From an uncultured Anaerolineae bacterium (lineage in GTDB: Bacteria; Chloroflexota; Anaerolineae; Anaerolineales; Villigracilaceae), in contig CAIRYE010000273.1 of assembly GCA_903882765.1 (NCBI GenBank), forward strand, positions 1 through 5,045: 5,045 nucleotides of DNA, read 5' to 3'. Both the position numbers and the translations under genes were made by a program. Below the pieces are notes generated by a model, which worked only from the letters and a program-made list of their open reading frames with translations, made no database searches and was not told the origin of the DNA. Numbering within the stretch: position 1 is the stretch's first letter; every line of letters starts with the position of its first letter. Below are positions 1 to 5,045 of the stretch, piece after piece.

Positions 1-485
1 AAATCTTTTTTCTTCTGATGGTCCATCACCACATCGGTGGTTTTTAGCAAAGTGTTGACCATAAACGTGGAGATATGATCGGCAAACAAGGGGAAGGTTT
101 CGTTTCGCAACAAGGCAGCGCGCATAATAACAAAATCTGAAAGATCTTCCATGGCACAGCAAGACATTACCTCGTCGTATTTGTAGATAATGGGAACAAA
201 TCCGGGGGCTAATTCGTGCTCAAGAATGAGGATCTCAGATTCGATGCGGTTTCGGTCGGGGGAGAGAACGAACGCATCTGATATACGAGCGGTAACGCCG
301 GCCTGTTTGATGACAACCGATTTACCGCTATTCTTATCCCAAACGCGGAAGATGTAATTAAGATTCCCATCTCCGATCTCTTTGCAATCAAGATCAGCAT
401 TCGCGTCAAAATAAACCAAGTTAGTTTTGGCGTATTCAATTACATCCGCCGTTTTCATTAAGAAGTATTTATCGAAAGTAGCCAT
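1..485 (-). CDS. mtnK: 5-methylthioribose kinase, N-terminal part (runs off left edge)
   Basis: This is the start of S-methyl-5-thioribose kinase, a cytosolic enzyme that phosphorylates 5-methylthioribose (MTR) with ATP to MTR-1-phosphate in methionine salvage. It belongs to the APH/choline-kinase-like fold. I read 161 residues, about 40% of the usual ~400. Recognisable family stretches are a glycine-rich loop, EIGDGNLNYIFRVWD (residues 36-50), the nucleotide-binding lysine in VVIKQA (Lys60), DRNRIESE (77-84), FVPIIYKYD (96-104) and the hinge-like MEDLS (112-116). The catalytic HGD and metal-binding motifs lie outside the window. I chose ATG 485, because AGGA at 495-498 sits 9 nt upstream; ATG 491 is in frame but only 3 nt from it. 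The permease ends 26 nt upstream, so the gene should be co-transcribed with the transporter. Family assignment rests on remembered similarity to B. subtilis MtnK and is strong; whether the gene is intact cannot be seen. Confidence 0.93.
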   Translation of the reverse strand, partial: MATFDKYFLMKTADVIEYAKTNLVYFDANADLDCKEIGDGNLNYIFRVWDKNSGKSVVIKQAGVTARISDAFVLSPDRNRIESEILILEHELAPGFVPIIYKYDEVMSCCAMEDLSDFVIMRAALLRNETFPLFADHISTFMVNTLLKTTDVVMDHQKKKD

Positions 486-494
486 GATCATTTT

Positions 495-498
495 TCCT
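495..498 (-). promoter_or_regulatory. Ribosome binding site of mtnK
   Basis: AGGA on the minus strand lies 9 nt before ATG 485 and 3 nt before ATG 491. The spacing favours 485 as the start. It sits in the 26-nt gap after the permease stop, where no terminator is visible. Confidence 0.6.
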
Positions 499-511
499 AC
501 GAAATGTATTC

Positions 512-1531
512 TTATTTCTTTTTAAAGTATGTAGAAGCCAAAGCGATGGCGAGAACCGCGCCTTTGAAGATGTTGATGGAATAGTATGGCACCGACATCA
601 TTACCAGACCATTATCCAAAACACCCATCAGCACCGCGCCTGTGAGGGTACCAATAGCATTAGGTTTACCCGAACCACCAACACTGAAACCAATATAAGC
701 AGCGGCAACCGCGGGCATTAGGTAACCCGCCCCAGCGTTGATCTGACTGGAACCCACTTTTGATGCCAACATAATACCGCCCAAGCCCGACATAAAGGCA
801 GCCAGAACATAAGCAAGTGTGCGATAGGTATCAACAGGGATACCCGAAAGCCGAGCGGCTTCAATATTTCCACCGACAACATATAAATAGCGGCCATGCT
901 TGGTGTAATTTAGGAAAATGTGGGCAACGAGAACCACCACAAGCATTATGATAATAATCCAAGGAGCTGAGCCAAATTCTTTGAAGATCGGGACGAGCCT
1001 GCCAACAGTTTGGGTACCATCGAGGTTCGGCATCCCTTCGCTAATAGAACCGCCGCCGGTGTAGGTCATCGCAACACCTTCAATAATAAATAACATAGAA
1101 AGGGTTGCTAGTAAGTCTGGTATTTTTAGTTTCACTACCAAAAACGCGTTCGCGAAACCAACAAATAAAACCCCGATAAGGGTTATAGCGATAGCGGAAT
1201 AAATACCGAATTCGTACCAAACGAAGGCGGAGATGATGAGCGAATCAGCGAGAGAGGCAACTGAACCAACGGATAGATCGAGACCATTGATCGTAAGGGA
1301 GAAGGTAATACCGATGGCGATCACGGTCACGATCGAGATGCTGCGGAGGATCTGGATGACGTTCGAAGCTTTGACAAATGGGTACATGTCGTATTCTTTG
1401 TTGTACGTCATGATCGTGAAGAAAATGATCAGTGCGATGATGGTAAGGTAAGTGCCCCATTTGGTTAGGAAACCACCAATCATTGCCAAAGTATTTTTTG
1501 TGCTTGATTTAATCGCGGTCGTTTCTTGCAT
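512..1531 (-). CDS. Sugar ABC transporter permease (RbsC family)
   Basis: This is the membrane subunit of a CUT2-type (ribose/xylose/galactose-like) ABC importer. Two copies normally form the channel through the inner membrane. The 339 residues match the usual 320-350. A short cytoplasmic N-terminus precedes many hydrophobic segments, for example about 27-43, 64-82, 110-132, 140-155, 190-207, 238-256, 269-284 and 322-335. Family landmarks are GLDLSVGS (83-90), the cytoplasmic loop GRYLYVVGGNIEAARLSGI (213-231), which should contact the ATPase, and SGLGGIML (248-255). The start is secure: AGGAGGA at 1541-1547 lies 9 nt upstream and only 3 nt separate it from the ATPase stop, so translation is probably coupled. 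The family does not define the sugar; the downstream mtnK makes 5-methylthioribose or a related deoxypentose the leading guess. Confidence 0.93.
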   Translation of the reverse strand: MQETTAIKSSTKNTLAMIGGFLTKWGTYLTIIALIIFFTIMTYNKEYDMYPFVKASNVIQILRSISIVTVIAIGITFSLTINGLDLSVGSVASLADSLIISAFVWYEFGIYSAIAITLIGVLFVGFANAFLVVKLKIPDLLATLSMLFIIEGVAMTYTGGGSISEGMPNLDGTQTVGRLVPIFKEFGSAPWIIIIMLVVVLVAHIFLNYTKHGRYLYVVGGNIEAARLSGIPVDTYRTLAYVLAAFMSGLGGIMLASKVGSSQINAGAGYLMPAVAAAYIGFSVGGSGKPNAIGTLTGAVLMGVLDNGLVMMSVPYYSINIFKGAVLAIALASTYFKKK

Positions 1532-1534
1532 CGG

Positions 1535-3025
1535 TTATATTCCTCCTGCGGAGTAGAACAATATTTCCGCTTCGTTAGTTTTGGCTGTTTCTAACTCTTT
1601 GACGATCTTTCGATCGTACATAACATACGTTCGATCGGTAATTCCTAATATTTCGGGCAATTCACAAGAGACATAAATTATGCCTTTCCCTGCCGCGGCG
1701 AGATTACCAATCAGCTCAAAGATCTCGTGTTTCGCGCCAACATCAACACCTTTGGTAGGTTCATCAAAAATAAACAGGTCCGCATCGGTCGATAACCATT
1801 TGCCAACGGCAACTTTTTGCTGATTACCACCCGATAAGTACGCTACTTTCTGATTTTCCGACGGGGTTTTGATGGAGAGGGACTCGATCATTTTTTTTGC
1901 GTGGTCGTGCTCCATTTTTTGCTTGATAAAACCAAGCGGGTTCGAGAAAAGATCCATACATGCCGCGGAAAGATTCTTGTAGACCGGTTCTTCAACCAGA
2001 ACACCTTCTTTACGTCTTTCTTCGGGAACCAGAGCAAGGCCATTTTTAACCGCAGCGCTCGGGCTGCTGATATTAATTAATTTATTATTGAGCTTAGTGG
2101 TTCCATTTTTTTGGCGAATTGCGCCGAACATGGCTTTACTGAGTTCCGTTTTTCCCGCGCCTACTAACCCAGCTACACCAACAATTTCACCTTTACGGAC
2201 GAACAAGTTGATGTCTTCCACTTCGTTGTCTTTGGTGGTTAGATTGGATACTTCGAAAAGGGTATCGGTGATGGCTACTTTGTGTTTGGGGTATGTTTCT
2301 TCAAATCGGTGTCCCAACATCAGTTCAACGATCTGTTTTTGATTGATTTCGCTCACCTTTTGGTTCGATACAACTTTGCCATCTCGCAAAATAGTAACTA
2401 ACTCGCACACCTCAAAGATCTCGGGCAAGCGGTGAGAAATAAAAATAACACCGACCTTTTGATTGTAGGCTAGGTCTTGCATTAGGCGGAAAAGTTCTTT
2501 TGTTTCGGTGGTTGAGAGCGGCGCGGTGGGTTCATCGAGAACGAGGAATTTACGCTCTTCCGCAAGAGCGCGGGCGATCAGCACCATTTGCTTTTGCGCC
2601 AAGGTTAGGTTTTGCGCCAATTCGTGGGTGTCGACATTGAGCCCGATTCGATCGAGGATCGCTTTTGCCGAGGCGTGAAGTTTAGTCCAATTAACAAACT
2701 GCTTACCATCCATACTATTTACTAGGATGTTAAGCATGATATTTTCAGCGACAGTAAGGTAGGGAACCAAAGCAGTATCGACTTCTTGATAAACGATCTC
2801 GATACCATGCTTTTTAGCTTGTTGAGGCGTGCGCATCTCTACGAGAGCGCCATCAATTTTAATTTCGCCCTGGTAATGATCGTAGACACCAGCCAGGACT
2901 TTCATAAGAGTGGATTTACCTGCCCCATTCGCACCGATGAGGGCATGGATTGTACCTGTACTCACCTCAAAATCAACACCTTTAAGCGCCTTAACGCCCG
3001 GGAAGGAAATTTCGATCCCATTCAT
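1535..3025 (-). CDS. Sugar ABC transporter ATP-binding protein, two NBDs (RbsA/MglA family)
   Basis: This ATPase subunit powers a CUT2-type sugar importer from the cytoplasmic face of the membrane. From ATG 3025 it has 496 residues and two nucleotide-binding domains. NBD1 has Walker A GANGAGKS (31-38), Q-loop Gln80, a degenerate signature LTLAQKQ (140-146), Walker B LVLDEPT (161-167) and H-loop His198. NBD2 has GLVGAGKT (286-293), signature LSGGNQQK (397-404) and Walker B LFIFDEPT (417-424). Its H-loop histidine is replaced by Glu (SCELPE, Glu455), as in RbsA-type proteins, so NBD2 is probably catalytically weak. ATG 3025 is the conservative start, but it lacks a Shine-Dalgarno and omits most of the first beta strand. 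Initiation at ATC 3055 fits better and adds ten residues ending in NLE. The permease follows after 3 nt. The sugar is not defined by the family; mtnK nearby points to methylthioribose. Confidence 0.94.
   Translation of the reverse strand: MNGIEISFPGVKALKGVDFEVSTGTIHALIGANGAGKSTLMKVLAGVYDHYQGEIKIDGALVEMRTPQQAKKHGIEIVYQEVDTALVPYLTVAENIMLNILVNSMDGKQFVNWTKLHASAKAILDRIGLNVDTHELAQNLTLAQKQMVLIARALAEERKFLVLDEPTAPLSTTETKELFRLMQDLAYNQKVGVIFISHRLPEIFEVCELVTILRDGKVVSNQKVSEINQKQIVELMLGHRFEETYPKHKVAITDTLFEVSNLTTKDNEVEDINLFVRKGEIVGVAGLVGAGKTELSKAMFGAIRQKNGTTKLNNKLINISSPSAAVKNGLALVPEERRKEGVLVEEPVYKNLSAACMDLFSNPLGFIKQKMEHDHAKKMIESLSIKTPSENQKVAYLSGGNQQKVAVGKWLSTDADLFIFDEPTKGVDVGAKHEIFELIGNLAAAGKGIIYVSCELPEILGITDRTYVMYDRKIVKELETAKTNEAEILFYSAGGI
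1541..1547 (-). promoter_or_regulatory. Strong ribosome binding site of the permease, inside the ATPase 3' end
   Basis: AGGAGGA ends 9 nt before ATG 1531 and lies within the last codons of the ATPase, whose TAA is at 1535-1537. This arrangement is typical of translational coupling, which would keep the two subunits in step. Confidence 0.8.
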
Positions 3026-3055
3026 TTCAAGATTATGAGAAATTGGAGTTTCGAT
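3026..3055 (-). other. In-frame N-terminal extension of the ATPase, probably starting at ATC 3055
   Basis: The ten codons before ATG 3025 are open and read IETPISHNLE. Joined to MNGIEISFPGV they restore the beginning expected of this family, in which about 10-17 residues precede the SFPG motif. No ATG, GTG or TTG occurs in frame between the upstream stop (TAA, 3077-3079) and ATG 3025. An ATC codon stands 6 nt after GGAGG. Either AUC is used as a rare start codon, or the base is a mutation or sequence error of ATG. Confidence 0.6.
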
Positions 3056-3059
3056 GGTA

Positions 3060-3066
3060 CACCTCC
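3060..3066 (-). promoter_or_regulatory. Near-perfect Shine-Dalgarno pointing at ATC 3055
   Basis: GGAGGTG on the minus strand is followed by TACC and then ATC in the ATPase frame. The nearest in-frame ATG (3025) is over 30 nt away, too far for this site to serve directly. The site therefore supports a start at 3055. Confidence 0.75.
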
Positions 3067-3086
3067 GAAAGTAGGATTATTAGATA

Positions 3087-3115
3087 ATTATACTTACATA
3101 ACGCATTGGTTTGAA
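3087..3115 (-). promoter_or_regulatory. Possible internal promoter for ATPase-permease-mtnK
   Basis: On the minus strand TATAAT (3087-3092) is a perfect -10 box. It is preceded at 17 nt by TTCAAA (3110-3115), which matches the -35 consensus at 4 of 6 bases. Transcription would begin near 3080, about 14 nt before the ATPase Shine-Dalgarno. The region is AT-rich, so a chance match is possible. Confidence 0.4.
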
Positions 3116-3147
3116 AAGAGAGGATCAGGCAAACCCAATCCTCTCTT
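3116..3147 (-). terminator. Intercistronic hairpin: partial terminator or mRNA stabiliser
   Basis: A perfect 10-bp inverted repeat (AAGAGAGGAT at 3116-3125 and ATCCTCTCTT at 3138-3147) encloses a 12-nt loop in the gap between binding protein and ATPase. In the transcript only about four U residues end the stem, so full termination is unlikely. Hairpins here are known in binding-protein operons to keep the binding protein in excess by attenuation or by protecting its mRNA 3' end. Confidence 0.6.
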
Positions 3148-3162
3148 GTTTGTTGCGGGGAT

Positions 3163-3184
3163 ACCCGTAAAACCTACCGGGTTT
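3163..3184 (-). repeat. Small alternative hairpins just after the binding-protein stop
   Basis: Two overlapping inverted repeats compete here: ACCCG/CGGGT (3163-3167 and 3178-3182) and AAACC/GGTTT (3170-3174 and 3180-3184). Each has a 5-bp stem and no U tract follows. They may add to the structured region between the first two transporter genes, but could be chance. Confidence 0.25.
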
Positions 3185-3193
3185 CCATAAGTC

Positions 3194-4375
3194 TTATTTT
3201 ACGTAACAACCAGCAAGCTTATCCATCCAAGCTTCCTGGAAGGCATCGGACTTGCCCCAACCATCGATGACGTCCTTGAGGGTCAACATCGTGGTGTCTG
3301 GGAGAAGATCGGTACCCTTGACGAGCTTAGCTTCGAGGTCATAATTGGCAGGAACTTCTTCTTCGGCGAATTTCTTGGCGAGTAAGCGCATGTCAACCAT
3401 ACCAATGAGGCCGGGATCGACGGCAGCGGTGGAGAGCCAGACAGAGCCTGGTTCGCGCATTAAGTTCATATCCTGATTGGATACGTCGATGGAGATCAAC
3501 TTGATATCGGTACGGCCAGATTCCTTGAGTGCGGAGTAAGCGCCTTTGGCCATTTCGTCCCATGAACCCCAAATGGCGTCAATTGAGCCTTCTGGGTACT
3601 TGGAGAGAAGTGCGCCAACCTTGGCAGCAATATCGCCCTGAACATCTTGGAAGTTGGTTGGGCCAACGGTTTCGAGGGTCTCGAGTTTGCCGGCAGCTTG
3701 TAATGGGGCATAGATGGTCTCACGACGATCTAGGGGAGGAACACCAGGACCCCACCAGAGTTTAATAACACGGGCAGCGGAGCCATCGGTCTTCAGAGCG
3801 ATGATTTCGTTGAGTGAAAGCTCAGCAAGCTTGAAGTCATCCTGGAAGGTGGTGGTGATTTCGGGGAGGTTGACGCCATCTTTGTCGATAACGGTATCGA
3901 AGGTTACAACTTTGATGCCCTTGTCAATAGCAGGCTTGAGCATGTCGTAGGAGTAATCTTTTTTACCATGGGAGATGATGAGGCCATCATAACCCTTCTC
4001 GATTGCCTGGGCAACGAGTTCTTGGAATTTGGCATCGTCATTGTCAGCGATGAAAGTATCTACTACCATACCGAGAGATTCGCCCATGGTAGTAGCACCG
4101 GCGAGGAATTGCTTGGTATGATCATCGGATGGGAGGTTGCGGACGACAGCGACCTTGATGGGGGTTGTGCGGCCAACGAAGGCAGCAGGCACGTCAGCAA
4201 GAGCTTCGGGTGCACAGGCATCGACGACAGCAGGAGCTTCGGCGGCGGGTGCTTCTGCAGCTGGAGCTTCGGCAGCGGGGGCTTCAGCAACGGGGGCTTC
4301 GGTTGCGGGGGCAGCCGGGGCACAAGCGCTGAGGACGAATACTGCTACAAATAAAACAAGTAATACTTTTTTCAT
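3194..4375 (-). CDS. Sugar ABC transporter substrate-binding lipoprotein (RbsB-like, Peripla_BP_4 type)
   Basis: This 393-residue lipoprotein should capture the sugar outside the membrane and hand it to the permease. The N-terminus MKKVLLVLFVAVFVLSAC is a type II signal peptide with lipobox LSAC, so Cys18 would be lipidated. Residues 19-50 form an Ala/Pro/Glu repeat linker. The domain from about 72 follows the ribose-binding-protein pattern: IKVAVVRN strand, DGLIIS (130-135), VVTFD (156-160), a hinge segment with RR (217-218), DAIWGSWDEMA (266-276) and LISID (293-297). In RbsB-like proteins Asp160, the Arg pair and Asp297 would lie near the sugar; the Trps at 207, 208, 269 and 272 would suit a less polar ligand, which is inference. 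Cys54 and Cys390 could form a disulfide joining the ends. The Shine-Dalgarno AGAGGAGA at 4386-4393 supports the start. It is first in the operon and has its own promoter. Ligand unproven, possibly 5-methylthioribose. Confidence 0.93.
   Translation of the reverse strand: MKKVLLVLFVAVFVLSACAPAAPATEAPVAEAPAAEAPAAEAPAAEAPAVVDACAPEALADVPAAFVGRTTPIKVAVVRNLPSDDHTKQFLAGATTMGESLGMVVDTFIADNDDAKFQELVAQAIEKGYDGLIISHGKKDYSYDMLKPAIDKGIKVVTFDTVIDKDGVNLPEITTTFQDDFKLAELSLNEIIALKTDGSAARVIKLWWGPGVPPLDRRETIYAPLQAAGKLETLETVGPTNFQDVQGDIAAKVGALLSKYPEGSIDAIWGSWDEMAKGAYSALKESGRTDIKLISIDVSNQDMNLMREPGSVWLSTAAVDPGLIGMVDMRLLAKKFAEEEVPANYDLEAKLVKGTDLLPDTTMLTLKDVIDGWGKSDAFQEAWMDKLAGCYVK
4236..4310 (-). repeat. Five 15-bp tandem repeats encoding an Ala/Pro/Glu linker
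   Basis: On the plus strand five units of the form GCTTCGGCAGCGGGG follow one another at 4236, 4251, 4266, 4281 and 4296. Each encodes EAPAA or a near variant (EAPVA, TEAPA at the edges). They form the flexible tether between the lipidated cysteine and the binding domain. Length can change by slippage without a frameshift. Confidence 0.85.
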
Positions 4376-4409
4376 TTTGCTTCTTTCTCCTCTGGTGAAT
4401 TGTTTTTGA

Positions 4410-4426
4410 ATAAGGAAAACCCTTAT
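4410..4426 (-). other. 5' leader hairpin of the transporter mRNA
   Basis: ATAAGG (4410-4415) and CCTTAT (4421-4426) pair around a 5-nt loop, with a weaker outer TTGTT/AACAA pairing (4400-4404 and 4427-4431). It stands about 17 nt before the Shine-Dalgarno. No U tract follows, so it is not a terminator; an effect on mRNA stability or translation is possible. Confidence 0.3.
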
Positions 4427-4440
4427 AACAAACGATTTAT

Positions 4441-4454
4441 AAATAGTATCACTA
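4441..4454 (-). promoter_or_regulatory. Secondary operator candidate, degenerate copy of the main palindrome
   Basis: Read on the minus strand TAGTGATACTATTT matches the main palindrome TAGTGGTACCACTA at 10 of 14 positions, three of the four differences being transitions. Its centre is 31 bp, about three helical turns, from that of the main palindrome, so a repressor could sit on the same face at both. An overlapping register (4444-4457, TAGTA/TACTA arms) is equally good. Confidence 0.4.
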
Positions 4455-4471
4455 CTAACATCTTAATATCT

Positions 4472-4485
4472 TAGTGGTACCACTA
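4472..4485 (-). promoter_or_regulatory. Main operator candidate: perfect 14-bp palindrome
   Basis: TAGTGGTACCACTA is a perfect inverted repeat beginning 3 nt downstream of the -10 box and covering the expected transcription start (about 4482). A dimeric repressor bound here would block initiation. The GT/AC half-sites recall operators of GntR-family regulators, but the family is a guess and no regulator gene lies in the window. Confidence 0.6.
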
Positions 4486-4488
4486 CAT

Positions 4489-4517
4489 AATATATCCTAA
4501 AGGATATCCAAAGTCAA
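4489..4517 (-). promoter_or_regulatory. Sigma-70-type promoter of the transporter-mtnK operon
   Basis: On the minus strand TTGACT (-35, 4512-4517, 5 of 6 consensus) and TATATT (-10, 4489-4494, 5 of 6) are separated by exactly 17 nt. Transcription would start near 4482 and leave a leader of about 107 nt before the lipoprotein start. The terminator at 4614-4657 separates it from the helicase gene. Confidence 0.8.
4492..4507. promoter_or_regulatory. Second palindrome inside the promoter spacer
   Basis: ATATCCT (4492-4498) and AGGATAT (4501-4507) are perfect inverted arms around AA, and overlap an 8-bp palindrome GGATATCC (4502-4509). The element fills the -35/-10 spacer and touches the -10 box, a place where repressors or spacer-twisting activators bind. 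AT-rich content makes chance possible. Confidence 0.35.
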
Positions 4518-4571
4518 GTATTAAATTTTAAAACACTTAATTAATCGATTTGTTACCATCTGAACTGTGGC

Positions 4572-4613
4572 AAAAAAGCGACGTATGTTGCTGGGCGATT
4601 TGTCAGGTGTCGC
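4572..4613 (-). terminator. Possible weak second terminator
   Basis: In the minus-strand transcript GCGAC (4609-4613) can pair with GTCGC (4578-4582), directly followed by six U (4572-4577). The stem is only 5 bp and the loop is 26 nt, so on its own this is weak. It lies immediately after the U tract of the strong terminator, so the two could act in tandem. Confidence 0.3.
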
Positions 4614-4657
4614 AAAAAATCCACCGCCATAGTTCGTATTTTGAATGATGGCGGTGG
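4614..4657 (-). terminator. Rho-independent terminator of the helicase gene
   Basis: A perfect 10-bp GC-rich stem (CCACCGCCAT at 4621-4630, ATGGCGGTGG at 4648-4657) with a 17-nt loop is followed on the minus strand by A and six T (4614-4619). It stands about 60 nt after the helicase stop codon and insulates the transporter operon. No T tract follows on the plus strand, so it acts in one direction. Confidence 0.88.
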
Positions 4658-4718
4658 TAATGAAAGAAATCGAAGTGGAAAGTATGCCCAACCCTAGAAG
4701 GGTGCAGACCTGAATTGG

Positions 4719-5045
4719 CTAGATCACATCCATGAATTCTGTTATTCCTCGTAATTGACGTGGCAGCTGACCAACATACGATAGGAAAAGTTTTTGGCGG
4801 GCTCTTGTAAGCGCCATGTAGACCAACTTCTTTTCTTCCGCTACTTCATTTTCATCCTCTTTATCGCTAAAGGTTTCTTGCATACCGCATAAAAATACCG
4901 CTTCTGCCTCCATCCCTTTGTAGGAATGAAATGTGTTGACTATTACATCTGTTCCTTTAAGGTGTTTTTTGATACGGTCAATATTCCGTTTCGATCTGCA
5001 AAGCACAACGATCTGATCTAGGTCCAGTTTTTCTTTTGCAACAAG
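4719..5045 (-). CDS. SF1 (UvrD/Rep-like) helicase, C-terminal end (5' end outside window)
   Basis: The frame is open to the window edge and ends at TAG 4719-4721, giving the last 108 residues of a superfamily 1 helicase. Motif V is visible as TFHSYKGMEAEAVFL (38-52 counted from the edge), with the typical T-x-H-x-x-K-G-x-E pattern. Motif VI is visible as KKLVYMALTRARQKLFL, which supplies the arginine finger for ATP hydrolysis. The acidic insert between them (SDKEDENEVAEEKK) is usual for these proteins. The fragment ends soon after motif VI, so there is no long C-terminal extension. A GTG at 5006 is not the start, because homologous sequence continues upstream. Walker motifs lie outside the window, so UvrD/Rep/PcrA, a helicase IV-like protein or a nuclease-fused helicase cannot be told apart. 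It is separately transcribed from the transporter. Confidence 0.85.
   Translation of the reverse strand, partial: LVAKEKLDLDQIVVLCRSKRNIDRIKKHLKGTDVIVNTFHSYKGMEAEAVFLCGMQETFSDKEDENEVAEEKKLVYMALTRARQKLFLSYVGQLPRQLRGITEFMDVI

Noticed and set aside
209..439. 76-codon minus-strand reading frame
   Set aside because: It lies inside mtnK in another frame; the mtnK frame has clear family motifs.
1233..1460. Overlapping frames on both strands inside the permease
   Set aside because: No ribosome sites or recognisable domains; they shadow a well-supported permease.
2786..3190. 134-codon plus-strand frame across the ATPase start and intergenic gap
   Set aside because: It is mostly the complement of ATPase codons and has no recognisable domain; the gap sequence is better explained by hairpin, promoter and ribosome site.
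4236..4310. CRISPR-like repeat array
   Set aside because: Units are 15 bp with no spacers and in phase with codons of a lipoprotein linker.
3968..4409. Plus-strand Gly/Ser- or Ala/Gly-rich frames opposite the lipoprotein start
   Set aside because: Their low-complexity repeats are the complement of the linker repeats.
4376..4482. SAM (S-box) or other riboswitch in the leader, as seen upstream of mtnK in Bacillus
   Set aside because: The roughly 107-nt leader has only a 6-bp hairpin, no multi-helix core and no terminator; operator-based control fits better.
4691..4703. ACCCT-AGA-AGGGT hairpin after the helicase stop
   Set aside because: Stem of 5 bp, 3-nt loop, no U tract; too weak to call beside the clear terminator downstream.
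4719..5006. Complete 95-residue protein starting at GTG 5006
   Set aside because: The frame stays open to the window edge and the content is helicase motifs V and VI, so this is the end of a larger gene.

Overview
The window looks like bacterial DNA of moderate to low GC. The strongest taxonomic hint is the lipoprotein at 3194-4375, whose lipobox is followed by an Ala/Pro/Glu repeat linker. That style is common in Chloroflexota, especially Anaerolineae, so this source is my guess and it is not proven by the window.

All five supported genes read leftwards on the minus strand. From right to left they are: the C-terminal end of an SF1 (UvrD/Rep-like) helicase (4719 to beyond 5045); a Rho-independent terminator (4614-4657); a promoter with palindromic operator candidates (4441-4517); a sugar-type substrate-binding lipoprotein (3194-4375); a 137-138 nt gap with a hairpin and a possible internal promoter; a two-domain RbsA/MglA-type ATPase (1535-3025, probably starting at 3055); an RbsC-type permease (512-1531); and the N-terminal 161 residues of 5-methylthioribose kinase, MtnK, running off the left edge (1-485).

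The lipoprotein, ATPase and permease make a complete CUT2-class sugar ABC importer. Three nucleotides separate ATPase and permease and 26 separate permease and kinase, so these are very likely one operon. The kinase suggests that the importer carries 5-methylthioribose, the methionine-salvage sugar, or a close 5-deoxypentose, which is phosphorylated on C1 after entry. This substrate is an inference from gene order plus recognition of MtnK.

The points most worth checking are the predicted methylthioribose importer, an ATPase that seems to start at an AUC codon behind a near-perfect Shine-Dalgarno, and a promoter with a perfect 14-bp palindrome at the predicted transcription start and a degenerate copy 31 bp downstream.
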